Below are positions 8,132 through 16,239 of a DNA stretch of 23,767 nt, in pieces. The notes beneath the pieces were generated by a model. It did not search any database, had not been told where the DNA came from, and worked only from the letters and a program-made list of their open reading frames with translations. Position 1 is the stretch's first letter. Each line of letters opens with the position of its first letter. The DNA is taken from assembly GCA_964619265.1 (NCBI GenBank), contig CAZUCE010000054.1:1-23767 (forward strand), written 5' to 3'. A program made the translations under genes and the position numbers. This DNA comes from CAZUCE01 sp964619265 (GTDB lineage Bacteria > Planctomycetota > UBA1135 > GCA-002686595).

Positions 8132-9484
8132 TTGAACTCGACCCCCTCACCGCCCAAGCTGGGCGCTGCCACAGCGACCTTGCTGGTCATGGGCAGCATC
8201 ATCGGCGTGGGGATTTTCTTCACGCCGGCCAAGGTCGCCGCTCGGGCGACCTCGTCGGGCGAAGTCCTTTTGGTTTGGGGCCTCGGCGCCCTGGCGGCGG
8301 CCTGCGGGGCGTCGACCTTCGCCGAGCTGGGTCTCAACCGCCCCCGGGCCGGCGGCTGGTTTGTGTACCTACTCGATGCCTTCGGGCCGCGGGTCGCGTT
8401 TCTGTTCGCTTGGACCATCCTGGGCGTCGTCGCCACAGCCTCGATCGCCGTGACCGCAGACTTCACGGCCACCTCGCTGACCGAAGTCTGGGCCGGTGTG
8501 GGGAACGAGGGCAGCGCGAGCCACTTGGCCGTGGCTGCCTCGATCCCGATCGCGTTGACTGCACTGGCGGCGGGGGGTGTGAAGCTCGGAGCGCTGGTCC
8601 AGAACGGATGCATGACGACCAAGCTGCTCGCCCTGGTGGCGCTGGCCGCGGCGGGCTTCGCAGTTGCGCTTCCTGGAACCGCGGTTGTTGCGCCGGAAGT
8701 TGTCCAAGAGGTCCGGTCGTTCCACCTATCCGCCGCGCTGCTCCCCGTCCTGTTTACCTATGGCGGGTGGCAAAACCTCTGTTACGTCGCGAGCGAAGTC
8801 CGCGATCCGGCGCGAACGCTACCGCGGGCAATTTTGCTCGGCGTTTTGGGAGTAGCGGTCGTCTACATGATCGTCAACAGCTCGATCCTGGTGGCGTTGG
8901 GTGTCTCCGGGCTTGCGGACAATCCCGGGTTCGCGAGCCAGGTCTTTGGAGCCCGTTGGGGGGAGGATCGTGAGTGGATGCTGGCTCTGTCGATGGCCAT
9001 CTCGGCATTTGGGGTTTGCCTAGCGGTGATTTTATTGACGCCGTGGATCGCGGTGGCGATGAGCGAGCGGAGGATTTTTCCCGCTTGGGTCGGAGCGCGA
9101 AGCGCTCGCACCGGTGCGCCGGTGACGGCACTCCTCCTGCAGCTCGTTTTGTGTCTCGCGTACCTGTTTGCGAGCCGGACGCCGGCTTGGCTCGGGCGGG
9201 ACTTGGGACTCAAGCCCTCAGGCTTGGTGGATTCCGTCGCGTTTGCCGAGTGGTTTTTCCACGGTCTTGTGGCGGTTGCTTTGATTCGGTTCCGGCGAGC
9301 CCCGGAGTGGAAGAAGCTGCCATTCGCGTGGCTGGCGCCTTACGTCTATGTCGGCCTGTCGGTGTGGATCGTGTCGAGCAATCTGATCGACGCGGAAGTC
9401 GCGGAGATTCGGCTGGGCCTCGCGGTCCTAGGCCTGGGGCTTTTGGCTTCGTTTTGGGTCCTGCGTCCCCGGCCCCAGCGTTGA
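8132..9484 (+). CDS. APC-family amino-acid permease
   Basis: The 450-residue polytopic protein has about twelve helices. Helix 1 contains the glycine-rich MGSIIGVGIFFTP (about 20-32), the unwound substrate-binding segment of the APC superfamily, and FAELGLNRPRAGGWFVYL (about 63-80) matches the conserved E-x-P-x-(A/S)GG-x-Y region. It probably imports or exchanges amino acids across the cytoplasmic membrane. I chose the TTG at 8132 because GGAG (8120-8123) lies 8 bases upstream and helix 1 follows directly. The frame is open to a GTG at 8069, which would add 21 polar residues and cannot be excluded. The last codons lie inside an 18-bp inverted repeat shared with the convergent acyltransferase gene, so both proteins end RPQR. 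The exact substrate is unknown. Confidence 0.9.
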   Translation: MNSTPSPPKLGAATATLLVMGSIIGVGIFFTPAKVAARATSSGEVLLVWGLGALAAACGASTFAELGLNRPRAGGWFVYLLDAFGPRVAFLFAWTILGVVATASIAVTADFTATSLTEVWAGVGNEGSASHLAVAASIPIALTALAAGGVKLGALVQNGCMTTKLLALVALAAAGFAVALPGTAVVAPEVVQEVRSFHLSAALLPVLFTYGGWQNLCYVASEVRDPARTLPRAILLGVLGVAVVYMIVNSSILVALGVSGLADNPGFASQVFGARWGEDREWMLALSMAISAFGVCLAVILLTPWIAVAMSERRIFPAWVGARSARTGAPVTALLLQLVLCLAYLFASRTPAWLGRDLGLKPSGLVDSVAFAEWFFHGLVAVALIRFRRAPEWKKLPFAWLAPYVYVGLSVWIVSSNLIDAEVAEIRLGLAVLGLGLLASFWVLRPRPQR

Positions 9485-9539
9485 TTTAAGCGCCAGAGCC
9501 AGGTGCGCCGCTCTGGCACCGAATCAACGCTGGGGCCGG
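9469..9539. terminator. Long nested hairpin between convergent permease and acyltransferase genes
   Basis: An 18-bp perfect inverted repeat pairs 9469-9486 with 9522-9539. A second 7-bp stem inside it pairs GCCAGAG (9492-9498) with CTCTGGC (9511-9517). The outer arms contain the final four codons and the stop codon of each flanking gene. No T tract follows on either strand. It probably acts as a bidirectional terminator or as a 3'-end stabilising structure for both transcripts. Confidence 0.75.
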
Positions 9540-10852
9540 CGGCGTAGGCGCGCGTCCAGATGCTCGAGCACGTCCAGCTCGCGTCCCAAATTTTCCGCAC
9601 TCGCTTGCCAAGCTGTGTCGCGGGCCTCGGGATCGAAGGCCCTGGCCAGCGCCGCAAACCACGCGCCCGCTCGGTGCCAAAAATTCGTCGCGAACCAGCC
9701 GGCGGCGCCCAAGACAAGCGCCGCTGATCCCAAGCCCAGCCACCCGCCGCGGGCGTAGCCGAGCGCCGCGAGAAGCAAGGTCCACAGCGGGAACAGAAGG
9801 AAGGCGGACAACAGCTGCACGGTCACCAACTTGTCTGGGGTTGGACGCCCGAGCAGGCCAATCGCGCGGGAGGCGGCGGCGGGGGGGAAGTAGACCGCTG
9901 CGCTAGCCGCCAGGCCGGTCAGTCCTCCGAATGCGACGGGCAGCCCGGGCTGGCGCTTCCCGGCCAAGGCCTCCGGTAGCTGGTGGGCTGCGCGCAGGCG
10001 CCGGGACAAATCGTGGACGCTGGTCTCTAGCTTCTCAGCCCTGCGCGGCCGGTGTTCCCGAAGCCAAGCCAGGCCGCGAGCCAGTTCGCTCCAGCGTTCC
10101 GCGCTTGAAACGCCCGGCTTGGGCCGGACCTGACCCGCGAGCTCGACCAGGGCTCGGTCACTCCAGCCGCTGAGCTCAACGCTGGCCGCACCGATGGCGG
10201 CGTGGATGTCGCCGGTCAAGCGATCGACGGTGGCTCGCGCGTCCTGCTCATAGGCGGCCAAGTACTGGCTCGGATCGATCGGTTCGCCCAGCACGGCCGT
10301 CAGGCGCGAGCGGTAGCGATCGCGGGCTGAGTAAACGAAACCGATCGGCTGCACGAGCAGCGGAAGCCCAGCGCCACCGGCTTCGATCGCGCCGAGAGCC
10401 ATGCGAGCCGCTCCGGTTTTCATCTCGGCGAGCTGAGGTTCGGAATGACTGGAGCCTTCTGGGAAGATGGCGATCACTTCGCGGCGCGCGAGGGCTGTGT
10501 GGACGGCCGCGAATGCCTCCGTGTTGCGCGACATGTCGACCTGATCCTTCTTGCGGTAGACCGGGACGGCGCCGGAGCGCGTGATGACCGCGCCGAGAAT
10601 CGGCGCGGTCATCAACTTGTACTTGACCAGGAAGCGCAGCGGGCGCTGCACCACGCCCATCAACAGGCCCGCGTCGGCCAGACCATTGCGATGGCTGACG
10701 ACGCACAGGACGCCTTCGTCCCTCGGGAAGGGCCTGCCGCAAACCTCAAGCCGGTAGTAGCTGCGGGTCAAGCTGGATGCCCAAAGAGCGATGGCGGCGT
10801 AAGTCCGGTCCGCGCGCGGAGCGAGGGCGGTCGATGTGGATTCGGAGCTCAT
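9524..10852 (-). CDS. PlsC-like lysophospholipid acyltransferase with C-terminal membrane segments
   Basis: The product has 442 residues from the ATG at 10852, which overlaps the Nudix stop as ATGA; the longer frame to 10906 lies inside the Nudix gene. The acyltransferase domain (about 40-240) has the histidine-aspartate motif SHRNGLAD (H54, D60; an HX5D spacing as in the NHPNxxxDP subgroup) and the acceptor-binding FPEGSSH (about 130-136). These support acyl transfer from acyl-CoA or acyl-ACP to a glycerol-phosphate-type acceptor. The central part (about 240-310) is Arg-rich and helical. Residues about 312-420 hold three to four hydrophobic helices, so the enzyme is membrane-bound. It sits in a two-gene unit with a CoA-diphosphatase-like Nudix protein and close to FadD, consistent with lipid work. 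The acceptor is unknown; glycerophospholipid synthesis or remodelling is the default inference. Confidence 0.88.
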   Translation of the reverse strand: MSSESTSTALAPRADRTYAAIALWASSLTRSYYRLEVCGRPFPRDEGVLCVVSHRNGLADAGLLMGVVQRPLRFLVKYKLMTAPILGAVITRSGAVPVYRKKDQVDMSRNTEAFAAVHTALARREVIAIFPEGSSHSEPQLAEMKTGAARMALGAIEAGGAGLPLLVQPIGFVYSARDRYRSRLTAVLGEPIDPSQYLAAYEQDARATVDRLTGDIHAAIGAASVELSGWSDRALVELAGQVRPKPGVSSAERWSELARGLAWLREHRPRRAEKLETSVHDLSRRLRAAHQLPEALAGKRQPGLPVAFGGLTGLAASAAVYFPPAAASRAIGLLGRPTPDKLVTVQLLSAFLLFPLWTLLLAALGYARGGWLGLGSAALVLGAAGWFATNFWHRAGAWFAALARAFDPEARDTAWQASAENLGRELDVLEHLDARLRRRPQR

Positions 10853-11433
10853 GGGTTGCCGAGCCTCTTCAAGAGGTCGCCGAGAATGCCGCGCGTCAGC
10901 CCCCACACGAAGTGACGACCAAAGTGCCAGGCCGGGTAGCGGTGGCGCTGTTTGCCGACCGCGATCGGGATTTCGCTATCGAGTTCCCCCCGAGCCGCTG
11001 CGGCGAGCGGGAACCAAAAGGCATCGGTGGCCTCGGGGCCCAGATCTAGAACCGGTTCTTGTTCCTGGGCATAGACGAACGGCGTGACCTGTAGGTCGAG
11101 CAGTTTGCCGCGGGCCCCGGCTTGCCTTGTGTCGAGGGTTCCGAGCCAGGCCGAGCAGGCGCCCAAATCGAACCCGAGCTCTTCGCAGGTCTCCCGCCGC
11201 GCCGTGGCTTCAAGGTCCGCGTCGGCAGGTTCAAATCCCCCACCTGGCAGGCAGATTTGGCCGCTCCATTTGTCTTCGGCTCGCTGGGCGCGCTCCATCA
11301 GCAGCACCTCGGGTCCGGAGCGACCCTTGCGCAGCAGAGCCGCCACGCTGGCCTGGCGGGACGCCGAGCGAATCGCTGGGTCTTTGGGGAGCGAGGCTAG
11401 GCGCGCCCGAAAATCGCTGGGGAGAGCTTCCAC
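10849..11433 (-). CDS. Nudix hydrolase, NUDT7/NUDT8/NudL-type (probable CoA diphosphatase)
   Basis: The product has 194 residues from the GTG at 11433. The frame remains open to 11631, but that extension is Arg/Pro-rich and runs through the divergent promoter region of the ligase gene. The Nudix box occupies about residues 64-88 and ends in RRETCEELGF. Immediately before it, VLLMERAQRAEDKWSGQICLP resembles the CoA-specific UPF0035 motif (LLxxR...GxxxFPGG) of NudL and NUDT8. As in those enzymes, the first half of the box reads GGxxxPxDxD rather than having the canonical glutamate. The expected reaction is Mg-dependent cleavage of CoA or acyl-CoA to 4'-phosphopantetheine (or acyl derivative) and 3',5'-ADP. 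It overlaps the acyltransferase gene by 4 bases (ATGA), suggesting coordinated acyl-CoA handling. Substrate specificity is inferred. Confidence 0.88.
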   Translation of the reverse strand: MEALPSDFRARLASLPKDPAIRSASRQASVAALLRKGRSGPEVLLMERAQRAEDKWSGQICLPGGGFEPADADLEATARRETCEELGFDLGACSAWLGTLDTRQAGARGKLLDLQVTPFVYAQEQEPVLDLGPEATDAFWFPLAAAARGELDSEIPIAVGKQRHRYPAWHFGRHFVWGLTRGILGDLLKRLGNP

Positions 11434-11629
11434 GCGGCGAAGCGTAGCAGGCCGGCGGTCCCAAAGCCGCGCCGCGACCGGGCTCCGATGCCCTCTGGGT
11501 GCTGGCTTCGATCCCGGGGCCGCCGCTCGGTTTTGTTGGGGCTTCGGACCGGCCGCGTCCGACGATAGGCTCGAAAACAGGTAGTCCGCGCTACTTCTCC
11601 TTCTCGCCGCTCTTCTTCCGCATTGCCCC
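11434..11629. promoter_or_regulatory. Divergent intergenic region, Nudix hydrolase versus acyl-CoA ligase
   Basis: This 196-bp gap lies between two divergently transcribed genes, so it should hold both promoters. I cannot point to a credible -35/-10 pair: TTGTTG at 11533-11538 has no matching -10 element at 16-18 bases. No operator-like palindrome stands out. The assignment rests on gene orientation only. Confidence 0.4.
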
Positions 11630-13327
11630 ATGACCGAGTCGCCCTGGTTCGCCCACTACGATAGCGGCGTTCCCCAGTCCATCGACTACGCCCGCGTGAC
11701 GGCTCCCGACATGCTGCGGGCCACGGCGAAGGAGTTCGGCGATCGACCCGCGCTCAACTTTCTGAACTGCACGCTGACCTACACCGAGCTCGAGGAGCAG
11801 GTGGCGAGATTTGCCGGCGCGCTGGCCGAATTGGGAGTCCAGAAGGGGACTCGGGTGGCCATTCAACTACCGAACATGCCCCAGGCGGTGGTCGCCTTTT
11901 TTGCCGCGCTCTCCCTGGGAGGCGAGGTGGTGATGACCAACCCGCTGTACACCCTGCGGGAAATCGAACACCAATGGCGCGATGCGGGGGCCGAAGTGGC
12001 GATCGTTGCGGACTTTCTGTGGGATCAGACCCTTCGGGCGAACCGGTCCAAGCTGGCCCCGCGCGAGTACATTATCGCCTCGATCCCTGAGTACCTGCGC
12101 TTTCCGCTCAACTTGCTCGCGCCGCTCAAGCTGAAGAAGCAGGATCCGCCGCGCTTTGCCAAGGTCGCACCCGAGCAAGGCGTGCACTTCTTCAAGGCGT
12201 TGGTCGCCAAGGCCAAGCCCTGGCGCGGCGATGTGCCCGCCGGATTCGAAGACCTGGCCGTTCTCCAATACACCGGGGGAACTACCGGTCCTTCGAAGGG
12301 CGCGATGCTGACCCACGGGAATCTCTCGTGCAACGTTCAGCAAATCGACTCGTGGTTCACTGGCTGCGAGCGCGGACGGGAAGTGCTGCTCACGGCGCTG
12401 CCGTTGTTCCATGTGTTTGGTCTGTCGGTTTGCATGAACTGGGGCATCTTCTGTGGCTCCAAGCTGGTGCTGGTCCCGAATCCTCGCGACACCAAGGCGC
12501 TGGTCAAAGCGGTGGTGAGCAACCGCGTCACGCTGTTCCCGGCGGTTCCTGCGCTGTTCAACAGCCTGAACAACTTCCCCAAGATCGAGTCCGTCGATGT
12601 TTCGTGCGTGAAGGCCTGCTTTTCCGGGTCCGCACCGATCCCGATCGATGTTCTGGAGCGCTTCGAACGCTTGACCGGTTCGGTCATCGTCGAGGGCTTT
12701 GGCATGAGCGAAACGGCTCCGGTGGCGTTGGTCAACCCGCTCGGCGGGGGACGCCGGCTCGGCTCGGTGGGCATCCCGGTCCCCGACACGCAAATGAAAG
12801 TCGTCGACCCCGAGGACGACACGAAAGAAATGCCCCAGGGTGAGGCCGGCGAGCTGCTCATCCGCGGACCTCAGGTGATGCAGGGCTACTGGCAGCAGCC
12901 CGGCGCTACAGCCGAAGCCCTGAATGGCGGGTGGATGCACACCGGCGACCTGGCGACCTCGGATGCAGATGGCTTTGTTTCGATCGTCGGGCGCAAGAAG
13001 GACATGATCAACGTCAATGGGATGAAGGTCTACCCGGACGAGGTGGACGAGGTCCTGATGAGCCATGAGGGCATTCTCGAGGCCGCGACCATCGGCATTC
13101 CGAACGACAAGGTCGGAGAGACCGTGAAGTCGTTTGTTGTGATGCAGCCGGGCGCCACGATTTCCGCCGAGGATGTGCTAGCCCACTGCCGCGAGAACCT
13201 GACCAACTACAAGGTCCCGCGTTTCGTGGAATTTTTGGACGAGCTGCCAAAGAGCAGCGTGCTCAAGATCCTGCGCCGCGAATTGCGCGACCGGGAGCTC
13301 CAAGGCGGGAACTCCGCGGCTGGCTGA
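11630..13327 (+). CDS. fadD: Long-chain fatty-acid-CoA ligase (FadD-type AMP-binding enzyme)
   Basis: This 565-residue protein has the length of the FadD family. It shows the P-loop-like A3 motif YTGGTTGPSKGA (about 214-225), A5 GFGMSETAP (about 356-364), A7 GWMHTGD (about 434-440), A8 GRKKDMINVNGMKVYPDEV (about 454-472) and the A10 lysine K546 in LPKSSVLKILRRELR. It would adenylate a fatty acid with ATP and pass it to CoA, feeding beta-oxidation or lipid synthesis. The residue before the A10 lysine is Leu, where E. coli FadD has Gly; the lysine itself is kept. The ATG at 11630 is preceded by GCCCC, not a Shine-Dalgarno. It is convergent with a FadE-type dehydrogenase and divergent from the Nudix/acyltransferase pair. 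Chain-length preference cannot be read; a medium-chain ligase is possible. Confidence 0.93.
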   Translation: MTESPWFAHYDSGVPQSIDYARVTAPDMLRATAKEFGDRPALNFLNCTLTYTELEEQVARFAGALAELGVQKGTRVAIQLPNMPQAVVAFFAALSLGGEVVMTNPLYTLREIEHQWRDAGAEVAIVADFLWDQTLRANRSKLAPREYIIASIPEYLRFPLNLLAPLKLKKQDPPRFAKVAPEQGVHFFKALVAKAKPWRGDVPAGFEDLAVLQYTGGTTGPSKGAMLTHGNLSCNVQQIDSWFTGCERGREVLLTALPLFHVFGLSVCMNWGIFCGSKLVLVPNPRDTKALVKAVVSNRVTLFPAVPALFNSLNNFPKIESVDVSCVKACFSGSAPIPIDVLERFERLTGSVIVEGFGMSETAPVALVNPLGGGRRLGSVGIPVPDTQMKVVDPEDDTKEMPQGEAGELLIRGPQVMQGYWQQPGATAEALNGGWMHTGDLATSDADGFVSIVGRKKDMINVNGMKVYPDEVDEVLMSHEGILEAATIGIPNDKVGETVKSFVVMQPGATISAEDVLAHCRENLTNYKVPRFVEFLDELPKSSVLKILRRELRDRELQGGNSAAG

Positions 13328-13566
13328 TCGACCGAACGCGGTTGCGCTTGGTCTTTGCTGATGGGCTCGCCCCTGCGCTGAGCGAGCGCCCCTCGGCCCA
13401 AGAGCCGCGTGCGAATTGGAGAAGGGCCCTCTGATGCTCCAGGGCAAACAGGAAGCAGCGAGCCAAGCCGCCACCTGAAACGCAGCAGTCTCAAACGCAG
13501 CGGGCCCGCTCTCGGCCAGGTGGCCAAGGGCGGGCCCGCTGCTTGGGTGGCGGCGCGAGCTAGAGG
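13328..13566. other. Spacer between convergent fadD- and fadE-type genes
   Basis: This 239-bp spacer encodes nothing I can support. It holds a small stem (GCTCGC 13365-13370 with GCGAGC 13382-13387) about 40 bases after the ligase stop, and the strong hairpin annotated at 13497-13542. Confidence 0.6.
13497..13542. terminator. Strong GC hairpin, probable bidirectional terminator
   Basis: A 13-bp perfect inverted repeat pairs GCAGCGGGCCCGC (13497-13509) with GCGGGCCCGCTGC (13530-13542). Its 20-base loop contains an inner GGCC/GGCC stem. It lies 24 bases beyond the dehydrogenase stop and 169 bases beyond the ligase stop, between convergent genes. No U tract follows on either strand, so it may be factor-assisted. 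Confidence 0.65.
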
Positions 13567-16068
13567 CTAACTCGCCAGGCTGACGCCGTCCTGGCCCTTC
13601 GGCTCTTGGCTGCCGGCGTTGGAGGGATCGGCAGAGGAGTTCATGTAATCGGCTAGGTTGAACGAGTCGACCTGAATAGCTGCGTCGCGGGCGCGTTCGG
13701 CTTCGACGAGCAGTTCGGCCTCGGCGGCGCTAACGATGCCCTGGGACTTGGCCTCGGCCACGAGCTTGGCGGGCGACTGCTTGGGCAGTTTGCCGGCCTT
13801 GATCGCGCTCTTGATCTTGGCAAAGACGTCGTCGGCTTGGGTGCACAGCTCAAAGGCGTGCTCCAGGCGACCAAGGGCCGTATCGGGCTCGGTGGGGAGG
13901 TACATGCCGTAGGTGATGGCGTCGCGTAGTTCACCGGGCTGTTGGAGCGCGCGGGCGACCTGGTGGCCGACCTTGTCGCTCGGGCCGCAGGACAACGAGT
14001 TGAGCCGCGACCAGACGAGGACCGGGATCCGGAAGAACCAACCGACGAACGGCAGGTTGAGGTTCGCGTACAGACCGTCAAAACCCTCCTGGATTTTCTG
14101 CAGCGAGAGCTGCATCGAGTAGTGCAGGAACGGTTCGTCTTCCTCGCGTGCGCCTTCGGCTTCGAAGCGCCGCAGGACACAGTTTCCGAGGTACATCCAA
14201 GAGAAGATGTCGGAGAAGCGACCGGTGATTGTCTCGCGACGCTTGAGGTCGCCGCCCAGGCCGGCCATGGCGAGGTCCGCCAGGAAGGCGAACGACGACG
14301 AAGACCAGCCGAGCTTCTTGTAGTACGCCTTGGCCGGACCCTCGACGGGCGAGGGGGCGAACAGGCCGCGGGTCAAGCTGTGCACAACGGTACGACAACC
14401 GTTTTCCACCACGTGGCGAATGTGGGAGAAGAAAGCGCGGTCGAACCCGACCAAGTCGTTCTCCTCCATCGCGCGGATCTCTTGGTAGGCGTAGGGGTGG
14501 CAGCGAATCGCCCCCTGACCGAAGATCATCAGCGTTCGGGTGAGGATGTTGGCGCCCTCGACCGTGATGCTGATCGGCGTGCTCTTGTAGGCGTTCGCGA
14601 TCAAGTTGTGGGGACCCTCGGAGATGGCGGCGCCACCTAGGATGTCCATGGTGTCGTTGATGCTCTGGCGCGAAAGCTCCGTAAAGTTGTACTTCGCGAT
14701 CGCGGTCACGACCGCCGGCTTGGCGCCCGCGTCCAGGCCGCCGTTGGTGTAGCGGCGGGCGGCGTCGAGCAAGTAGGCGTTGGCGCCGATTCGAGCCAGC
14801 GGCTCTTCGATACCTTCGAACTTGCCGATCGGCAGGCCGAATTGCTTGCGCACGGCCGAGTAGGCGCCCGCGACGCGCGCGGTCATCTTCGCCGCGGCGG
14901 TCGAGGAGGCCGGGAGGCTGATTCCACGTCCGGCGGACAGGCACTCCATGAGCATCAGCCAGCCGCGGCCCGAGCCTTCGGCACCGCCGATGATGGCGTC
15001 GACCGGGACGATGACATCCTCGCCTGAGGTCGGGCAGTTGTAGAACGGAATGCCCAGCGGATCGTGGCGCTTGCCGAGCACGACACCCTGGGTGTCGGTC
15101 GGGATCAGGGCGCAAGTGATGCCCAGATCGCGCCCCTTGCCGAGCAGGTTGTCCGGGTCGGTGAGCTTGAAGGCGAGCCCCAGCAACGTCGAGACCGCAG
15201 CCAAGGTGATGTAGCGCTTGTTCCAGGACAGGCGCAGGTAGAGCTCGCCGTCGTCCGCGCGGAACACCTCGCCGCGCGAAGTCATCGCGCCCGCGTCGGA
15301 GCCAGCGCCGGGTTCGGTCAGTGCAAAGCACGGGATCTCTCGGCCGTCCGCGAGACGCGGTAGGTAGTGATCCTTTTGAGCCTGGGTTCCGTAGTGGCCG
15401 AGTAGTTCGGCCGGGCCCAGAGAGTTCGGAACCATGACCGTGATTCCGAGCGGACCTGAGCACGACGAGAGCTTCGCGACGATCGCCGAGTTGGCCGAGG
15501 CTGAGAAGCCGTGGCCGCCAAATTCCTTGCCGATGATCAGTCCGAAGAATCCGTTCTTCTTGAGGAAGTTCCAGACCTCGACCGGCAGGTCGCGGTTTTG
15601 GTGGACTTCCCAATCGTTGGTCATCCGGCAGACCTCTTCCACGGGACCATCAAGGAAGGCCTGCTCTTCGTCGGTGAGTCCGGGGTAGGGCTCGTTCGCA
15701 AGCCGCTCCCAATCGGGTGCACCGCTGAACAGTTCGGCATCCGCCCAGACCGTGCCGGCTTCGAGGGCTTCGCGCTCGGTATCGGAGATCGCCGGCAGGA
15801 ACTTCATGACTCGCATGCCGGTCATGACCGGGCGTGTCAGGAGGTTGCGCCGCAGGGGCTCGAGGTTGACCACCAGAGCTGTCGCCGCTGCGATCAGGAA
15901 CAGCCACAGCGGGGCGCCAGCCAGAAAGAGGACGGCGAATCCAAGGACAGTCCAAGCCAAGAGGTGGGCCGAGAAGAACCCGAGGGCGAGGACGGCGCCG
16001 GCAATGGCGAGGAGCCACAGGATCGGGTGATCCCAAAGCAGGGCATCTTCGAGGAGCTGGGTCAGCAT
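13567..16068 (-). CDS. fadE: FadE-type acyl-CoA dehydrogenase
   Basis: The 833-residue protein is close to E. coli FadE (814 residues) and far longer than ordinary acyl-CoA dehydrogenases. Residues 15-68 form two to three hydrophobic helices, so it is membrane-associated. The dehydrogenase domain follows, with FALTEPGAGSDAGA (about 248-261) at the FAD/substrate region and the FadE-diagnostic stretch ITVEGANILTRTLMIFGQGA (501-520), then IRCHPY. The C-terminal 300 residues correspond to the DUF1974-type extension of FadE. It catalyses the first oxidation of beta-oxidation, acyl-CoA to trans-2-enoyl-CoA, using FAD. It faces the FadD-type gene across a hairpin spacer. The ATG at 16068 is preceded by CACC. 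A 171-bp gap separates it from the upstream chalcone-isomerase-like gene on the same strand, leaving room for its own promoter. Confidence 0.95.
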   Translation of the reverse strand: MLTQLLEDALLWDHPILWLLAIAGAVLALGFFSAHLLAWTVLGFAVLFLAGAPLWLFLIAAATALVVNLEPLRRNLLTRPVMTGMRVMKFLPAISDTEREALEAGTVWADAELFSGAPDWERLANEPYPGLTDEEQAFLDGPVEEVCRMTNDWEVHQNRDLPVEVWNFLKKNGFFGLIIGKEFGGHGFSASANSAIVAKLSSCSGPLGITVMVPNSLGPAELLGHYGTQAQKDHYLPRLADGREIPCFALTEPGAGSDAGAMTSRGEVFRADDGELYLRLSWNKRYITLAAVSTLLGLAFKLTDPDNLLGKGRDLGITCALIPTDTQGVVLGKRHDPLGIPFYNCPTSGEDVIVPVDAIIGGAEGSGRGWLMLMECLSAGRGISLPASSTAAAKMTARVAGAYSAVRKQFGLPIGKFEGIEEPLARIGANAYLLDAARRYTNGGLDAGAKPAVVTAIAKYNFTELSRQSINDTMDILGGAAISEGPHNLIANAYKSTPISITVEGANILTRTLMIFGQGAIRCHPYAYQEIRAMEENDLVGFDRAFFSHIRHVVENGCRTVVHSLTRGLFAPSPVEGPAKAYYKKLGWSSSSFAFLADLAMAGLGGDLKRRETITGRFSDIFSWMYLGNCVLRRFEAEGAREEDEPFLHYSMQLSLQKIQEGFDGLYANLNLPFVGWFFRIPVLVWSRLNSLSCGPSDKVGHQVARALQQPGELRDAITYGMYLPTEPDTALGRLEHAFELCTQADDVFAKIKSAIKAGKLPKQSPAKLVAEAKSQGIVSAAEAELLVEAERARDAAIQVDSFNLADYMNSSADPSNAGSQEPKGQDGVSLAS

Positions 16069-16239
16069 GGTGCAGGCTCGGTGGAGCTACGGAAGGCGGG
16101 GACTCGGAGGCGTGGGGTAAAGAGGCTGGACAGCTTCGGAACTTTCGGACCCCGGATGGCCAGCGTGTGAGCGGGAAATCCCTTGGGGGCCCTGAAGAGG
16201 GAAGCCATGCCGGCAGGAAGCCCTAGCGTCGCCGGCCTC
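16069..16239. other. Intergenic region upstream of fadE-type gene
   Basis: This 171-bp gap lies between two minus-strand genes. Just after the chalcone-isomerase-like stop, GCCGGC (16231-16236) can pair with GCCGGC (16209-16214) across a 16-base loop, a weak candidate hairpin. A fadE promoter is expected here, but I find no credible -35/-10 pair. Confidence 0.4.

Noticed and set aside
11533..11568. Sigma-70-like promoter before the fadD-type gene (TTGTTG and GATAGG)
   Set aside because: Spacing is about 24 bases and the -10 match is poor.
11434..11631. N-terminal extension of the Nudix protein
   Set aside because: Arg/Pro-rich sequence running through the divergent promoter region and touching the ligase start.
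11867..13066. 399-codon minus-strand frame opposite the fadD-type gene
   Set aside because: Antisense shadow of a gene with all ligase motifs.
14078..15613. 511-codon minus-strand frame overlapping the fadE-type gene
   Set aside because: Same strand, different frame, Arg/Pro-rich translation with no recognisable motif, inside a clear FadE.
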